64,000 bases of DNA from Mycoplasmatota bacterium (GTDB lineage Bacteria; Bacillota_I; Bacilli_A; Acholeplasmatales; Acholeplasmataceae): NCBI GenBank assembly GCA_024650045.1, contig JANKMU010000002.1:104061-168060 (forward strand), in the 5' to 3' direction. The notes beneath the pieces were generated by a model. The model had not been told where the DNA came from. It made no database searches and saw only the letters and a list, made by a program, of their open reading frames with translations. The position numbers and the translations under genes were made by a program. Shown here in pieces: positions 9,506 through 18,311 of this stretch. Each line of letters begins with the position of its first letter. Position 1 is the first letter of the stretch.

Positions 9506-9582
9506 GATTTTAGTCTATAAAATAAGTGAAATAGATAAAATCATCGAGTATATTCATCATATTCGATATATTATTATAAATG

Positions 9583-9620
9583 TTATAGACGTACGCAATA
9601 ACGTATGTTATAATAAATGT
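9583..9620 (+). promoter_or_regulatory. Promoter and candidate operator of yefM-yoeB
   Basis: TAGACG (9586-9591) and TATAAT (9609-9614) are 17 bases apart. They sit within an imperfect inverted repeat, TTATAGACGTACG against CGTATGTTATAA, as expected for an antitoxin that represses its own promoter. The operator is inferred. Confidence 0.5.
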
Positions 9621-9632
9621 GGAGGCGATATT

Positions 9633-9884
9633 ATGTCATATACAACAAATATTACAAACGCAAGAAAAGATTTGTATAAGTTAGCAGAGATGGCAATTGA
9701 AAATGGAGTTGAAATAAACATCAACACAAAAAACGGTAATGTCATCATGATTTCTGAAGATGAGTATAGAAGTCTTCTTGAAACACTATATTTAAGTTCA
9801 AATGAGCCATATAAGAAGACAATTACTGATGGTCTTAAAACTACTTACAATCAAACGATTGCTGAAGACAAAGTTAAGTGGTAG
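9633..9884 (+). CDS. yefM: YefM-type (Phd/YefM) antitoxin
   Basis: Antitoxin of a type II pair: the N-terminal half binds DNA and the C-terminal tail masks the toxin. The 83-residue product begins MSYTTNITNARKDLYKLAE and has NVIMISEDEYRSLLETLYL, the classic Phd/YefM pattern. The start at 9633 is set by GGAGG (9621-9625); a longer in-frame reading back to 9417 runs into the rRNA methyltransferase gene and is not credible. The toxin gene follows after six bases. Confidence 0.9.
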   Translation: MSYTTNITNARKDLYKLAEMAIENGVEININTKNGNVIMISEDEYRSLLETLYLSSNEPYKKTITDGLKTTYNQTIAEDKVKW

Positions 9885-9890
9885 TTTTTT

Positions 9891-10151
9891 ATGTATGAAA
9901 TCAGATATACAAAACATGCGATTAAAGATATAAAAAAGCTTAAGCAAGCAAATCTTGATCAAAAAGTTAAAAACTTGATTGAAGTAATCAGGAAAAATCC
10001 TTTTGAAACACCGCCACCTTATGAAAAGCTGGTTGGTGATTTAACTGGTGCATATTCAAGAAGGATCAATAGACAGCATAGATTAATTTATAAAATAGAC
10101 GTAGAACATCATGCTATTATCATTATTAGAATGTGGACTCATTACGAATGA
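9891..10151 (+). CDS. yoeB: YoeB-type mRNA interferase toxin
   Basis: RelE-fold endoribonuclease that cuts mRNA on the ribosome when freed from YefM. The 86-residue product matches the YoeB length and has NPFETPPPYEKL, the LTGAYSRRINRQHRLIYKI core with the paired Arg and catalytic-region His, and a C-terminal RMWTHYE where the His-Tyr pair is expected. No Shine-Dalgarno site of its own is visible, so translation probably depends on coupling to the antitoxin six bases upstream. Confidence 0.92.
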   Translation: MYEIRYTKHAIKDIKKLKQANLDQKVKNLIEVIRKNPFETPPPYEKLVGDLTGAYSRRINRQHRLIYKIDVEHHAIIIIRMWTHYE

Positions 10152-10339
10152 AAATAAAGGGATATGAGAAAATTAATATGACTAGTAAATTGTTATAGAC
10201 TCAAAATCAAGTTTTAAAAGATTGATCATATCTCTTTTATAGATAACCTTAATCAAAATATTCGTGCGTAAGAGTTCACAAGATGAAAGTGTGAGTTTAT
10301 TAGTTCTAAAAACTTCTTAATCATGAAAAGAGAATTGTT

Positions 10340-10870
10340 ATGATTGAAATCGTAAACAATAACAATAAAGAATATAAAAGTGCATTAATCATCATTGTCA
10401 TACCAATCATCATGATGATTGTTTTGAGTATAATCATGATAACATCGATTGTTGATAAGCAAATGTCTATAACATTAATAGAAATCTTATTTGTCGGTTA
10501 CGTTTTAATGTTAGCTTTTATTAACTATCTTGTTAATTTAGCACACTCAAGACACTATACATTTAAAATCATCGATCAAAGTCTATATATAGAGCGTATT
10601 GATAGAAAATATGAAATTCATATTGGTGATGTAAAAAAAGTATTATATTCAATTCAAAGAGACATAACTGGATCTACTAGTTATTTAATGATTGTTACTA
10701 AAGGATTAAAAAAGAATATCTTTTTATCAAATTATGGAGCAAAAAAAATAGATTTAAATCAGTTATTAGAACTTCCGATATTTGAAAACATTAAGGTAAC
10801 TAAGTTTTCCAATCGTTTGATAGGAGAAGTTGTAATCCTTGCATATTCAACCATATTTCTTACTTATTAG
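10340..10870 (+). CDS. Membrane protein with a cytoplasmic PH-like domain, function unknown
   Basis: I cannot name this family. The 176-residue product has two strong membrane helices (about residues 13-36 and 45-66), then a roughly 90-residue beta-rich soluble part with HYTFKIIDQSLYIERI resembling bacterial PH-like domains, and a last hydrophobic stretch at 160-175. The ribosome site (AAGAGAA) is weak. It stands between the toxin-antitoxin pair and satD and has no terminator of its own that I can see. Confidence 0.55.
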   Translation: MIEIVNNNNKEYKSALIIIVIPIIMMIVLSIIMITSIVDKQMSITLIEILFVGYVLMLAFINYLVNLAHSRHYTFKIIDQSLYIERIDRKYEIHIGDVKKVLYSIQRDITGSTSYLMIVTKGLKKNIFLSNYGAKKIDLNQLLELPIFENIKVTKFSNRLIGEVVILAYSTIFLTY

Positions 10871-10953
10871 TCACAAAAATGCCAATATATTCGTCTTAAT
10901 AACCTAATATATTAATTATTAGTCGATATAACCTAATTATATTTAAATTCGTA

Positions 10954-10982
10954 TTTACAAGCGAACCTTTTTGATATATAAT
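10954..10982 (+). promoter_or_regulatory. Promoter of the satD run
   Basis: TTTACA (10954-10959), a 17-base spacer and a perfect TATAAT (10977-10982). This is the best sigma-A-type promoter in the window and the likely start of transcription for the following same-strand series. Confidence 0.8.
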
Positions 10983-11002
10983 GATGGTATTGAGGTGGTT
11001 TT

Positions 11003-11671
11003 ATGTATTATACGTTGATTGGAGACTTGAAAAAGTCGAAGACAATAAATAATCGAATTGAAGTACAACATCGATTAAGAGATGTCTTAAATGAAATGAA
11101 TCTAGAATATCAAGATGTCTTAGTCAAAAAAATGTATATCACATTGGGTGATGAATTCCAAGGTGTTTTTCACTCGTTCGAAAGTATCTTTGAAATCATG
11201 CATAAAATTATGTTTTCACTAGATCCAGTAGAATTAAGATTTGGATTAGGTATCGGTGATATCTTATTTGATGAATCCAAAAATGCGTCACCATACGATA
11301 GCGATGGTGAGGCTTGGTGGTTTGCAAGAGATGCCATTAAGGCAATTAAAGATCTAGAAGAAAAACAAAAGGTAACTGAATTTTCAAATATTATGATTAA
11401 AACTAAAGATTCAGCTTTTGATTTGATGGTTAATAAAGTCTTTGATTTACTTTATATAATTAAAACCGGATGGACCGATACACAACAAAAGATGATTGAA
11501 GTTATACTTAATCATTTCGGATTAACTCGTCAGTTTAAGCAAATAGACCTTGCTAAGCTATTAGATGAAGCACCACCAACAGTTAATGAAAAACTTAAGA
11601 GAACAAAATATTATGAATATGTTGAAATGATTGAAGCATTAAGCTTATTTATTAAGCAAAGGGAGGGATAA
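11003..11671 (+). CDS. satD: SatD family protein
   Basis: The 222-residue product opens with YYTLIGDLKKSKTINNR and has the conserved KKMYITLGDEFQGVF segment and a C-terminal helix-turn-helix-like part (RQFKQIDLAKLLDEAPPTV). This is the SatD family, named from the acid-tolerance (sat) locus of Streptococcus mutans; its biochemical role is unknown. GAGGTGG gives the ribosome site. The next gene starts three bases after its stop; SatD next to a DUF3307 membrane protein is a pairing I know from low-GC genomes. Confidence 0.8.
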   Translation: MYYTLIGDLKKSKTINNRIEVQHRLRDVLNEMNLEYQDVLVKKMYITLGDEFQGVFHSFESIFEIMHKIMFSLDPVELRFGLGIGDILFDESKNASPYDSDGEAWWFARDAIKAIKDLEEKQKVTEFSNIMIKTKDSAFDLMVNKVFDLLYIIKTGWTDTQQKMIEVILNHFGLTRQFKQIDLAKLLDEAPPTVNEKLKRTKYYEYVEMIEALSLFIKQREG

Positions 11672-11673
11672 CT

Positions 11674-12456
11674 ATGTTTTTACTATTTTTTCTATTACTG
11701 ATTCATGTCATTGTTGATTTTTACTTACAAACCGAAAAAGCTTCTGAAGAAAAACTTGAAGAAGTTATACATTTTAAGTCTTTTTATAAAAGTAGATTAT
11801 TCAAGCATTCAATAATTTATGTGCTTGCTACTTTATTTGTATTTTTAGTTTATACGCCAAATCATTGGACTGATATTGTCATCTTTATTGGTGCAGGATT
11901 GAGTCATGGCTTCATAGACTTCATAAAAATCAAAGTTTACCAAAAATCAAATGAAAATAAATATCCTTACATTTTCTTGATTGATCAATTGCTTCATTTG
12001 ATTATTTTAATTGGTTTATCACTTTATATCATCTTTTATTTTACATTAACAAGCCTAGGAAGCTCATTACTAAGTGAAGGACTCTCATATACAATCTTGC
12101 AATATCTTCTAGCATTTTTATTGATTGGTAAAACAGCAAATGTGTTTTTTAAAGAGTTATTAGGAAAATATAAACCGACTGAACTAGACATTGAAGAGGC
12201 AAAAGCAAATAACTTTTATGTCTTTAGTTCAAATCCAAAAGCTGGTAGAACAATAGGGATTCTTGAAAGAATACTTCTCATGGTTTCACTTATTGTTGGT
12301 AGTTATATGACGATAGGATTGATTTTAGCAGCAAAATCAATCGCTAGATTTAAAACTTTAGAAGTCACAAAGTTTGGTGAGTATTTTATTATTGGTACCA
12401 TGTTTAGTATTTTATATACCATTATTGTTTATTACTTTGTATTTGTATTATTTTAA
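11674..12456 (+). CDS. DUF3307 family membrane protein
   Basis: The 260-residue product has about seven membrane segments. The N-terminal part (FLLLIHVIVDFYLQTEKASEEK) and GAGLSHGFIDFIKIKVYQ, with Asp and His inside hydrophobic helices, are the DUF3307 signature. Function is unknown. It lies three bases behind satD with a GGAGGGA site and probably works with SatD. Confidence 0.8.
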   Translation: MFLLFFLLLIHVIVDFYLQTEKASEEKLEEVIHFKSFYKSRLFKHSIIYVLATLFVFLVYTPNHWTDIVIFIGAGLSHGFIDFIKIKVYQKSNENKYPYIFLIDQLLHLIILIGLSLYIIFYFTLTSLGSSLLSEGLSYTILQYLLAFLLIGKTANVFFKELLGKYKPTELDIEEAKANNFYVFSSNPKAGRTIGILERILLMVSLIVGSYMTIGLILAAKSIARFKTLEVTKFGEYFIIGTMFSILYTIIVYYFVFVLF

Positions 12457-12477
12457 TATATATCATGTGGAGGCATC

Positions 12478-13377
12478 ATGTTTAAAGATATCAAAGGCCA
12501 TGAAACTTGGCAAGTTATTAAAAAAATAGATCGTGGATTTTCTAGAGATACTAAATATTATATCGAAACAATTCACGGAAATAAATTGTTACTTAGAACA
12601 TCAAGTAAAGATACTTACGAGAAAAAGTTAAAAGAATTTGAAATGATTGAAAAGTTTTCTAAACTTGGATTTGAGATGTCAATACCGTTAGACTTTGGCT
12701 TGTTTAATGATGACCAAGAAGTCTTTATGCTATTAACTTGGGTTGAAGGTGAGGACTTGGAATATGCTTTACCTAAGCTTGATGAGAAAAAACAATATGA
12801 ATTAGGAAGAGAAGCAGGACATATTTTAAGAGCTATCCATAGCATTCATATTCCAGATCATGAAATACCTCAAGAAACTAAGTTACCTAAGAAAAGAAGA
12901 CAAATCGAGTTATATGAAACATCAGAGGTTAGAATTGATGGTGATGAGACTGCTCTAAAGTTTCTAAAAGAACATATTGATCAAATATGGTCTAAACCTC
13001 CAGTGTATTTACATGGAGATTATCATCCTGGAAACTTAATCTTGACACCTGATCAAAATATTGGAGTTATCGATTTCAATCGTTGGGAAATTGGTGATCC
13101 TTATGAAGAGTTTTATAAGTTAGAAAGTTTTGGTACAGAAGTTAGTATACCTTATTGTATTGGTCAAATTGAGGCATATTTTAATGATGATATACCTAAT
13201 GATTTTTGGGATATACTCGCTATATATTGTGCGCATTCTGCGCTATATTCAATTAAATGGGCAGAACCATTTGGCCAAGAACAAATTGATGTCATGATTA
13301 ACATTTGTAAAAAGACAATGAATCATTTTGATAACTTTAATAAAGCTATTCCTTCATGGTATAGGAAATATGATTAA
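12478..13377 (+). CDS. Aminoglycoside phosphotransferase (APH) family kinase
   Basis: Small-molecule kinase of the APH/choline-kinase fold. The 299-residue product shows the N-lobe (about 1-90), the hinge LTWVEGEDL, the catalytic loop HGDYHPGN (Asp base and Asn) and VIDFNRWEIGDPYEEF, where the metal-binding DFD is DFN; the same DFN variant is common in Firmicutes relatives, so activity is likely kept. The substrate is unknown and resistance should not be assumed. GTGGAGG supports the start. It overlaps the next gene by eight bases. Confidence 0.82.
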   Translation: MFKDIKGHETWQVIKKIDRGFSRDTKYYIETIHGNKLLLRTSSKDTYEKKLKEFEMIEKFSKLGFEMSIPLDFGLFNDDQEVFMLLTWVEGEDLEYALPKLDEKKQYELGREAGHILRAIHSIHIPDHEIPQETKLPKKRRQIELYETSEVRIDGDETALKFLKEHIDQIWSKPPVYLHGDYHPGNLILTPDQNIGVIDFNRWEIGDPYEEFYKLESFGTEVSIPYCIGQIEAYFNDDIPNDFWDILAIYCAHSALYSIKWAEPFGQEQIDVMINICKKTMNHFDNFNKAIPSWYRKYD

Positions 13378-13990
13378 TTTAGAAGAGTATTTAAATAATC
13401 CTTGCAAAACTTTATCCATACCATACTGGAAAAACGAGAAATATAATAAACCAAATCATATCGAGATCTATCATGAACATCAATTTAAAAGTTATGATCA
13501 ATATCAAAAAGTCGATCGCTTTTTTAGAATGATTCATCACCTAGATCATATACCTAATCAAAATTTAATGGTTGAGACCATTGATTTAAAACAAGATATC
13601 AATGATTTAGTTGATATGATTAATGAATCGTATCAACATGAAAACATTCATGTTACATCTGATGATCTCACATCATGGCTTAACAAAGAAGTTTACCAAA
13701 AAGACTTGTGGGTTAAAATTGTTATTGATAACCAAATCGTAGCTTCTGGTATTGCTGAATATGATGATGAAGCAAAAGAAGGCATTCTAGAATGGATTCA
13801 AGTACGTCCTAAATTTCAAAAACGTGGATTTGGCCAAATGATTGTTAATGAATTGATTAACAGATTATCAAGACAAGCGAGATTTGTTACTGTATCTGGA
13901 AGATTAGAAAATTCTACTAATCCAAGAAGACTGTATCAACAGTGTGGTTTTACTGGTGATGATGTATGGTATATATGTTATTTAAAATAA
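13370..13990 (+). CDS. GNAT family N-acetyltransferase
   Basis: The 206-residue product carries a C-terminal GNAT domain (about 75-205) with the acetyl-CoA loop VRPKFQKRGFGQMIVNELI and a final QQCGFTGDDVW; the first 70 residues are of no recognised type. The start at 13370 has AGGAA at 13363-13367 and overlaps the kinase gene by eight bases; a longer reading frame back to 13328 would lie inside that gene. The acetyl acceptor cannot be told from sequence. Confidence 0.82.
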   Translation: MINLEEYLNNPCKTLSIPYWKNEKYNKPNHIEIYHEHQFKSYDQYQKVDRFFRMIHHLDHIPNQNLMVETIDLKQDINDLVDMINESYQHENIHVTSDDLTSWLNKEVYQKDLWVKIVIDNQIVASGIAEYDDEAKEGILEWIQVRPKFQKRGFGQMIVNELINRLSRQARFVTVSGRLENSTNPRRLYQQCGFTGDDVWYICYLK

Positions 13991-14008
13991 ATTGATTGAG
14001 GTTATCTA

Positions 14009-14548
14009 ATGAAGATTATGGTTATAGGGTATAGTGGATCAGGAAAATCAACACTAGCAAAACAACTAGCTCATTTTTATCAACTTCCACTATTATATAT
14101 AGACACATTACAATTTGAACCTAATTGGATAGAAAGAAGCGTAGAAGATAGGAATCAAGATTTACTTGACTTTATCAATACTCATGAAAATTGGGTGATT
14201 GATGGTAATTATAAAGGTGCTCATTTCGATTTAAGAGTATCCTTGGCTGATCAAATATATATCTTAAACTATAATCGTTTCACCTGTTTAATCAATGCTA
14301 TTAAAAGAAGAATTGTCTATAAAAACAAATCAAGAGAAAGCATAACAAGCGGTTGTTATGAAAAACTAGATTGGGAATTTCTAAAATGGTTACTCTATCA
14401 AGGTAGATCTAAAAGAAGAAAAACACTTTATCAAACATTAAAAAAGACGTATTCAAATAAAGTCTTTATGTTTAGAAATAGAAGACAGTTGAATCATTAC
14501 TTGTTGAAAAAAGAAATTATATCTTCAGTTAAAGATTGGAAGAGATGA
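14009..14548 (+). CDS. P-loop kinase of the topology-modulation/adenylate-kinase type
   Basis: The 179-residue product starts MKIMVIGYSGSGKSTLAKQL with a clear Walker A, followed by LLYIDTLQFEPNW and ENWVIDGNYKG, the pattern of proteins annotated as topology modulation protein or small nucleotide-kinase-like ATPases. RRIVYKNKSRES is the likely lid region. The substrate is unknown. It ends one base before the next start. Confidence 0.8.
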   Translation: MKIMVIGYSGSGKSTLAKQLAHFYQLPLLYIDTLQFEPNWIERSVEDRNQDLLDFINTHENWVIDGNYKGAHFDLRVSLADQIYILNYNRFTCLINAIKRRIVYKNKSRESITSGCYEKLDWEFLKWLLYQGRSKRRKTLYQTLKKTYSNKVFMFRNRRQLNHYLLKKEIISSVKDWKR

Positions 14549-14549
14549 A

Positions 14550-15143
14550 ATGAAAGATGATAAACCATTATTACTCTTTATATATCCATTATTAATCGTT
14601 GTAATATTTGTTTTGCCCTTTTTTAGCTTTGAGGGATATGACATACTCAAACATACTACAAGTCAATTAGGCGCTCAACTAACACCAAATGCTTGGGTTA
14701 TGAATACAGTATTCATGTTATTAGGCGGTGCTGTTATCATTGATTCTCTAAAATCTCTTAAAGGTTTTTATGTTCAACAAGTCGTATTAATCATTTTTGC
14801 TAGTACGTTAATATTAACTGCTATCTTTAGACATGAACATATAACATCATTATTTACGCACAATATAGAAGCTGAATTACATTCTTTATTCGCAACAATT
14901 GTAGGATTTTCTTTTGTTGTTTTTGCAATGAGTATGTATTTTATTGAAGAAGAAGTAAAAAGAAAGCAAATCTCAATCCTTATGGTCTTTATCACGACTT
15001 TATTATCTATTCTTATTTTTTCTATGGAACCCCTTCGTGGACTATTTCAAAGATTGATGTTTATCATTTCATTTTTATATTTGATTGACATCTTTATTCA
15101 CTTTAAAAATGGGTTAAATATAAAGGAGAAAATAAATGATTAA
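14550..15143 (+). CDS. DUF998 family membrane protein
   Basis: The 197-residue product has six hydrophobic segments and the family pattern EGYDILKHTTSQLGAQLTPNAWVMNTVFMLLGG (residues about 28-60), in which an S-x-L-G stretch ends the first loop. DUF998 proteins are integral membrane proteins without a proven function. GAAGAGATGAA gives a ribosome site. The stop overlaps the next gene by eight bases. Confidence 0.75.
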   Translation: MKDDKPLLLFIYPLLIVVIFVLPFFSFEGYDILKHTTSQLGAQLTPNAWVMNTVFMLLGGAVIIDSLKSLKGFYVQQVVLIIFASTLILTAIFRHEHITSLFTHNIEAELHSLFATIVGFSFVVFAMSMYFIEEEVKRKQISILMVFITTLLSILIFSMEPLRGLFQRLMFIISFLYLIDIFIHFKNGLNIKEKIND

Positions 15144-15594
15144 AGAAGTATATGATCCTTTGATTAGACAACAAACCACTCAACAAATCATTGAAGCGTT
15201 ACCTGAATGGTTTGGTATACCTCAAGCGAATCCAGACTATATTCATGATGCTAAAGAGATGATGATGTTTGCTTATTTTTTAGATGATCAACCTATTGGC
15301 TTTGTATCACTAAAACCTAATAACGAGTCAACAATAGAAATTCATGTAATGGGTATTCTAAAAGAACATCATCGCCAAGGTATAGGAAAGATGTTAATTG
15401 ATTATGTCTGTCATTATGCAAAAGCAGAACATTATCAATTACTAGAGGTCAAAACTCTAGATGCATCACATACAGACGCAAATTATGCTAAAACGAGAGA
15501 CTTTTATTTATCAATGGGTTTCATACCTGTTGAAACATTTAAAGAGCTCTGGGGTACAGATAACCCCTGTTTACTATTAATCAAAACACTGTAA
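15136..15594 (+). CDS. GNAT family N-acetyltransferase
   Basis: A compact single-domain GNAT of 152 residues. The acetyl-CoA binding loop is VMGILKEHHRQGIGKMLIDYV (about residues 71-91) and the C-terminal strand has ARDF-type KTRDFYLSMGFIPVETF. AAAGGAGAA upstream gives a good ribosome site. Acceptor unknown; the pattern resembles general small-molecule acetylases. Confidence 0.87.
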   Translation: MIKEVYDPLIRQQTTQQIIEALPEWFGIPQANPDYIHDAKEMMMFAYFLDDQPIGFVSLKPNNESTIEIHVMGILKEHHRQGIGKMLIDYVCHYAKAEHYQLLEVKTLDASHTDANYAKTRDFYLSMGFIPVETFKELWGTDNPCLLLIKTL

Positions 15595-15605
15595 AGGATG
15601 ATGAT

Positions 15606-16793
15606 ATGAGATATCGATTAACAAATGAACAAGCGAGAAAGTTTATTTTATTAAAACAAGGTTTATTGGGTGACTATAAATATATAGGTAAATCTGGCAC
15701 ATTAGACTATATTAAAGAAGCAGGATGTATTCAATACGATCCTATTGATGTATGTGGAAAGAATGCAGAGCTTGTTTTGCAATCGCGTGTTAAGGGTTTT
15801 AAAAAAGAGATGCTATATGACTTATTATATAAAGATAGAGAACTTATTGATTACTATGATAAAGTCATGTCAATATTCTCAATTCATGATTGGAAGTATT
15901 TTAAAAGAGTTAGAGATCGTTACAATCAAACAGAAGAAAACCATCCACATCTTGCAGAAATGAAAGATGAGATAAGAAATAAAATTAAAGAACTTGGCTA
16001 TGTATGTTCTAAGGACTTTAATAGGGACAAAAAAGTAGATTGGAATTGGAACCGTACAACTTTACCTAAAGCAGCAATTGAACTCATGTATTTTCAAGGT
16101 GAACTGATTGTTCACCATAAAAAAAATACAATTAAATACTATGCATTAGCTAAAGACTATATACCTAAAGAAGATTATGAAACAAAAGATCCATTTAAAA
16201 CAGATTTAGAGTTTCATAAATATAGAGTCTTAAGACGTATTTCAGCAATCGGTCTATTATGGAATAAACCCACTGAGGCTTATTTATTTATTCACGGACT
16301 CAAAGCAAAAGAGAAAGTTTTAGTTTATGAATCATTGCTTAAAGAAGAAAAAGTTGTTGAAATAGAAATCGAGGGGATTAAAGATATCTTTTATGCCTTG
16401 AAATCGGATGAACATCTCATATTAGATGTACTAAGTGGAAAAGACTTTAAAAAAAGAACTGAATTGATTGCTCCACTTGATGGATTCATATGGGACCGCA
16501 AATTAACAGAAACGATTTTTAACTATAAATATAAATGGGAAATCTATAACAAAGAAGAAGATCGAGTATATGGTTATTATGTATTACCAGTGATTTCAGG
16601 TTTAGAGTTTATTGGAAGAATTGAAGTCATCAACCAAAAGAAAGAAAAAACATTGCTTGTAAAAAATATTTGGTTTGAAGAGCATATTAAACTCAATAAA
16701 TTTTTGAGAGAAGAGATATTAGCATGTTTAAACCGCTTTAAGTTATTTAATGAATGTCATCATATCGATATACAAACTGATTTATTGAAGTAA
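15606..16793 (+). CDS. ycaQ: YcaQ/AlkX-type DNA glycosylase (HTH_42 winged-helix family)
   Basis: Members of this family unhook interstrand DNA cross-links or remove bulky alkylated bases. The 395-residue product has the N-terminal winged-helix start LTNEQARKFILLKQGL, the segment GCIQYDPIDV with the Q-Y-D triad expected at the catalytic position of the YcaQ branch, and the C-terminal LIAPLDGFIWDRKLTETIFNYKYKWEIY typical of the family. It sits in the same-strand accessory run, 12 bases from the preceding GNAT gene. Confidence 0.85.
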   Translation: MRYRLTNEQARKFILLKQGLLGDYKYIGKSGTLDYIKEAGCIQYDPIDVCGKNAELVLQSRVKGFKKEMLYDLLYKDRELIDYYDKVMSIFSIHDWKYFKRVRDRYNQTEENHPHLAEMKDEIRNKIKELGYVCSKDFNRDKKVDWNWNRTTLPKAAIELMYFQGELIVHHKKNTIKYYALAKDYIPKEDYETKDPFKTDLEFHKYRVLRRISAIGLLWNKPTEAYLFIHGLKAKEKVLVYESLLKEEKVVEIEIEGIKDIFYALKSDEHLILDVLSGKDFKKRTELIAPLDGFIWDRKLTETIFNYKYKWEIYNKEEDRVYGYYVLPVISGLEFIGRIEVINQKKEKTLLVKNIWFEEHIKLNKFLREEILACLNRFKLFNECHHIDIQTDLLK

Positions 16794-16805
16794 AGGAGCA
16801 TCTAT

Positions 16806-17876
16806 ATGAGAAAGCTTTATCAACACATAGAAAAACAATTAAATCAAATTAATTTTAATGAAATATGGACAGGGTTTCACCCTTTTGAATTTGCTTTATA
16901 TAATGACAATGAAGTTTATTTAAAAGATGGAGTGATCCAAAAAGATGAGAGGTTTTATGGCAATACAGCAATTAAGTATAATGATACCTATTTAGCGATT
17001 TGGTATTTAAATGCAAAAGATTTAGAAAAAAACGAAAAGGATTCTACAGTATTAGTTTCTAAAATCGTGCATGAAATGTTTCATGCTTATCAGTTTGAAC
17101 AAGGTGAAAAACGATGGCCACATGAAGTTAAAGCATTATTGACTTATCAATATGATGCCTTAAACCTATCAATGAAAAAACAAGAAAATGAAATGATTTA
17201 TACTTTGTTAGATCACTTTGATATGGATTTGTTTAAAGATTTCTTGAAATTAAGAAAATCAAGACATCAACAGTTCCCTTCACAATTTGATTATGAGGCT
17301 AAAACTGAAGTTATCGAAGGGTTTGCTACTTATGTTGAACTTATGACGTTAAAGATGCTTGATGAAGCTAGATATTTAAAGGCATTGGCTTTACTAAAAG
17401 AAAAAATATTAAATGAAGAACATTTTTTCCCGATTCGTTTAATATGTTATGATATAGGAGGATTACTCGCTATCCTATGCCAAGAAAATCAAATTGATTG
17501 GCATCATGATATTGCAAGTACAGAACTTTCCTTAAGTGATATATTATTTAATCGCTATTTGATTTTATCAGAATCAAAATCGATAGATATAGATTCAGAT
17601 ATAACTAAGCTTGTCAAATGGTTTGAAGAAGAAAACAGAATATTAATCGAAGAAACATTAAAAAAATGTAATGCTAAGCATGAAGGAACTTATAAGTTAT
17701 TAGGGGTAGACCCATATAATGCAAGATCTTATAAGTATTATATTTATTGTCCTGGGTTTATTGCTTTGATTAATCCTGATGGCAAACAAGAATTTATTTT
17801 TAATACAGGTGTTGTTGTAGTAGAAGATGATTTAACGGTTGTGAGTTGTCAATACATAACAACTAAAGGTGTTTAA
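16806..17876 (+). CDS. Predicted zinc metallopeptidase-like protein (HExxH), function unknown
   Basis: I do not recognise the family of this 356-residue protein, but it contains VHEMFHAYQFE, an HExxH motif (H89, E90, H93), and 78 residues later VIEGFATYVELM with E171, which fits the third zinc ligand of a gluzincin. There is no signal peptide or membrane segment, so it should act in the cytoplasm. AAAGGAGC is its ribosome site. The C-terminal 80 residues look beta-rich and have no visible motif. Confidence 0.6.
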   Translation: MRKLYQHIEKQLNQINFNEIWTGFHPFEFALYNDNEVYLKDGVIQKDERFYGNTAIKYNDTYLAIWYLNAKDLEKNEKDSTVLVSKIVHEMFHAYQFEQGEKRWPHEVKALLTYQYDALNLSMKKQENEMIYTLLDHFDMDLFKDFLKLRKSRHQQFPSQFDYEAKTEVIEGFATYVELMTLKMLDEARYLKALALLKEKILNEEHFFPIRLICYDIGGLLAILCQENQIDWHHDIASTELSLSDILFNRYLILSESKSIDIDSDITKLVKWFEEENRILIEETLKKCNAKHEGTYKLLGVDPYNARSYKYYIYCPGFIALINPDGKQEFIFNTGVVVVEDDLTVVSCQYITTKGV

Positions 17877-17877
17877 A

Positions 17878-18303
17878 ATGAATATTATCAAAATCACTAA
17901 AGAAAATATTGAATATGGTAGACAAAGCATAGAGTTATTTTTTAATAGTAAAACGTTTAATCAACATTTTTTGGACTTACCAAATAATGTCATGTATGTT
18001 GCACTAGATGAAAAAAAGGTTATTGGTATGGTATATGGTTATATATTTGATCGTCCTGATGGGAGTCAAAAGCAATTGTTCATTTATTCAATTGATGTTT
18101 TAGAAGCATACCGGAAACAACATGTAGGAACTCACTTATTAAAACATATTTTAAAACCTTTAGAAGAAGGACAATATCGGGATGCTTTTGTGATTACAAA
18201 TCATACGAATCAAGCAGCGATGAACTTATATTTAAAAGCAGGAGCAACTCAAGTTACACCACATGATGATCAAGATGTCTTATTTGTATGGAAGAATCAA
18301 TAG
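17878..18303 (+). CDS. GNAT family N-acetyltransferase
   Basis: A 141-residue GNAT with the acetyl-CoA loop VLEAYRKQHVGTHLLKHIL and the C-terminal NQAAMNLYLKAGATQ stretch, close to the aminoglycoside 3-N-acetyltransferase-like (AacC/FucA-type) small GNATs. I use ATG 17878, because the in-frame GTG at 17869 forms part of the ribosome site AAAGGTG. No proof of an antibiotic substrate. Confidence 0.85.
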   Translation: MNIIKITKENIEYGRQSIELFFNSKTFNQHFLDLPNNVMYVALDEKKVIGMVYGYIFDRPDGSQKQLFIYSIDVLEAYRKQHVGTHLLKHILKPLEEGQYRDAFVITNHTNQAAMNLYLKAGATQVTPHDDQDVLFVWKNQ

Positions 18304-18311
18304 GAGGTATT

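Noticed and set aside
9417-9632. N-terminal extension of the YefM-like antitoxin back to 9417
   Set aside because: It lies within the rRNA methyltransferase gene in another frame, has no ribosome site and passes through the promoter and operator; the ATG at 9633 has GGAGG.
12478-13377. Aminoglycoside resistance gene
   Set aside because: The fold and catalytic loop are of the APH family, but this group has many substrates and nothing in the sequence ties it to an antibiotic.
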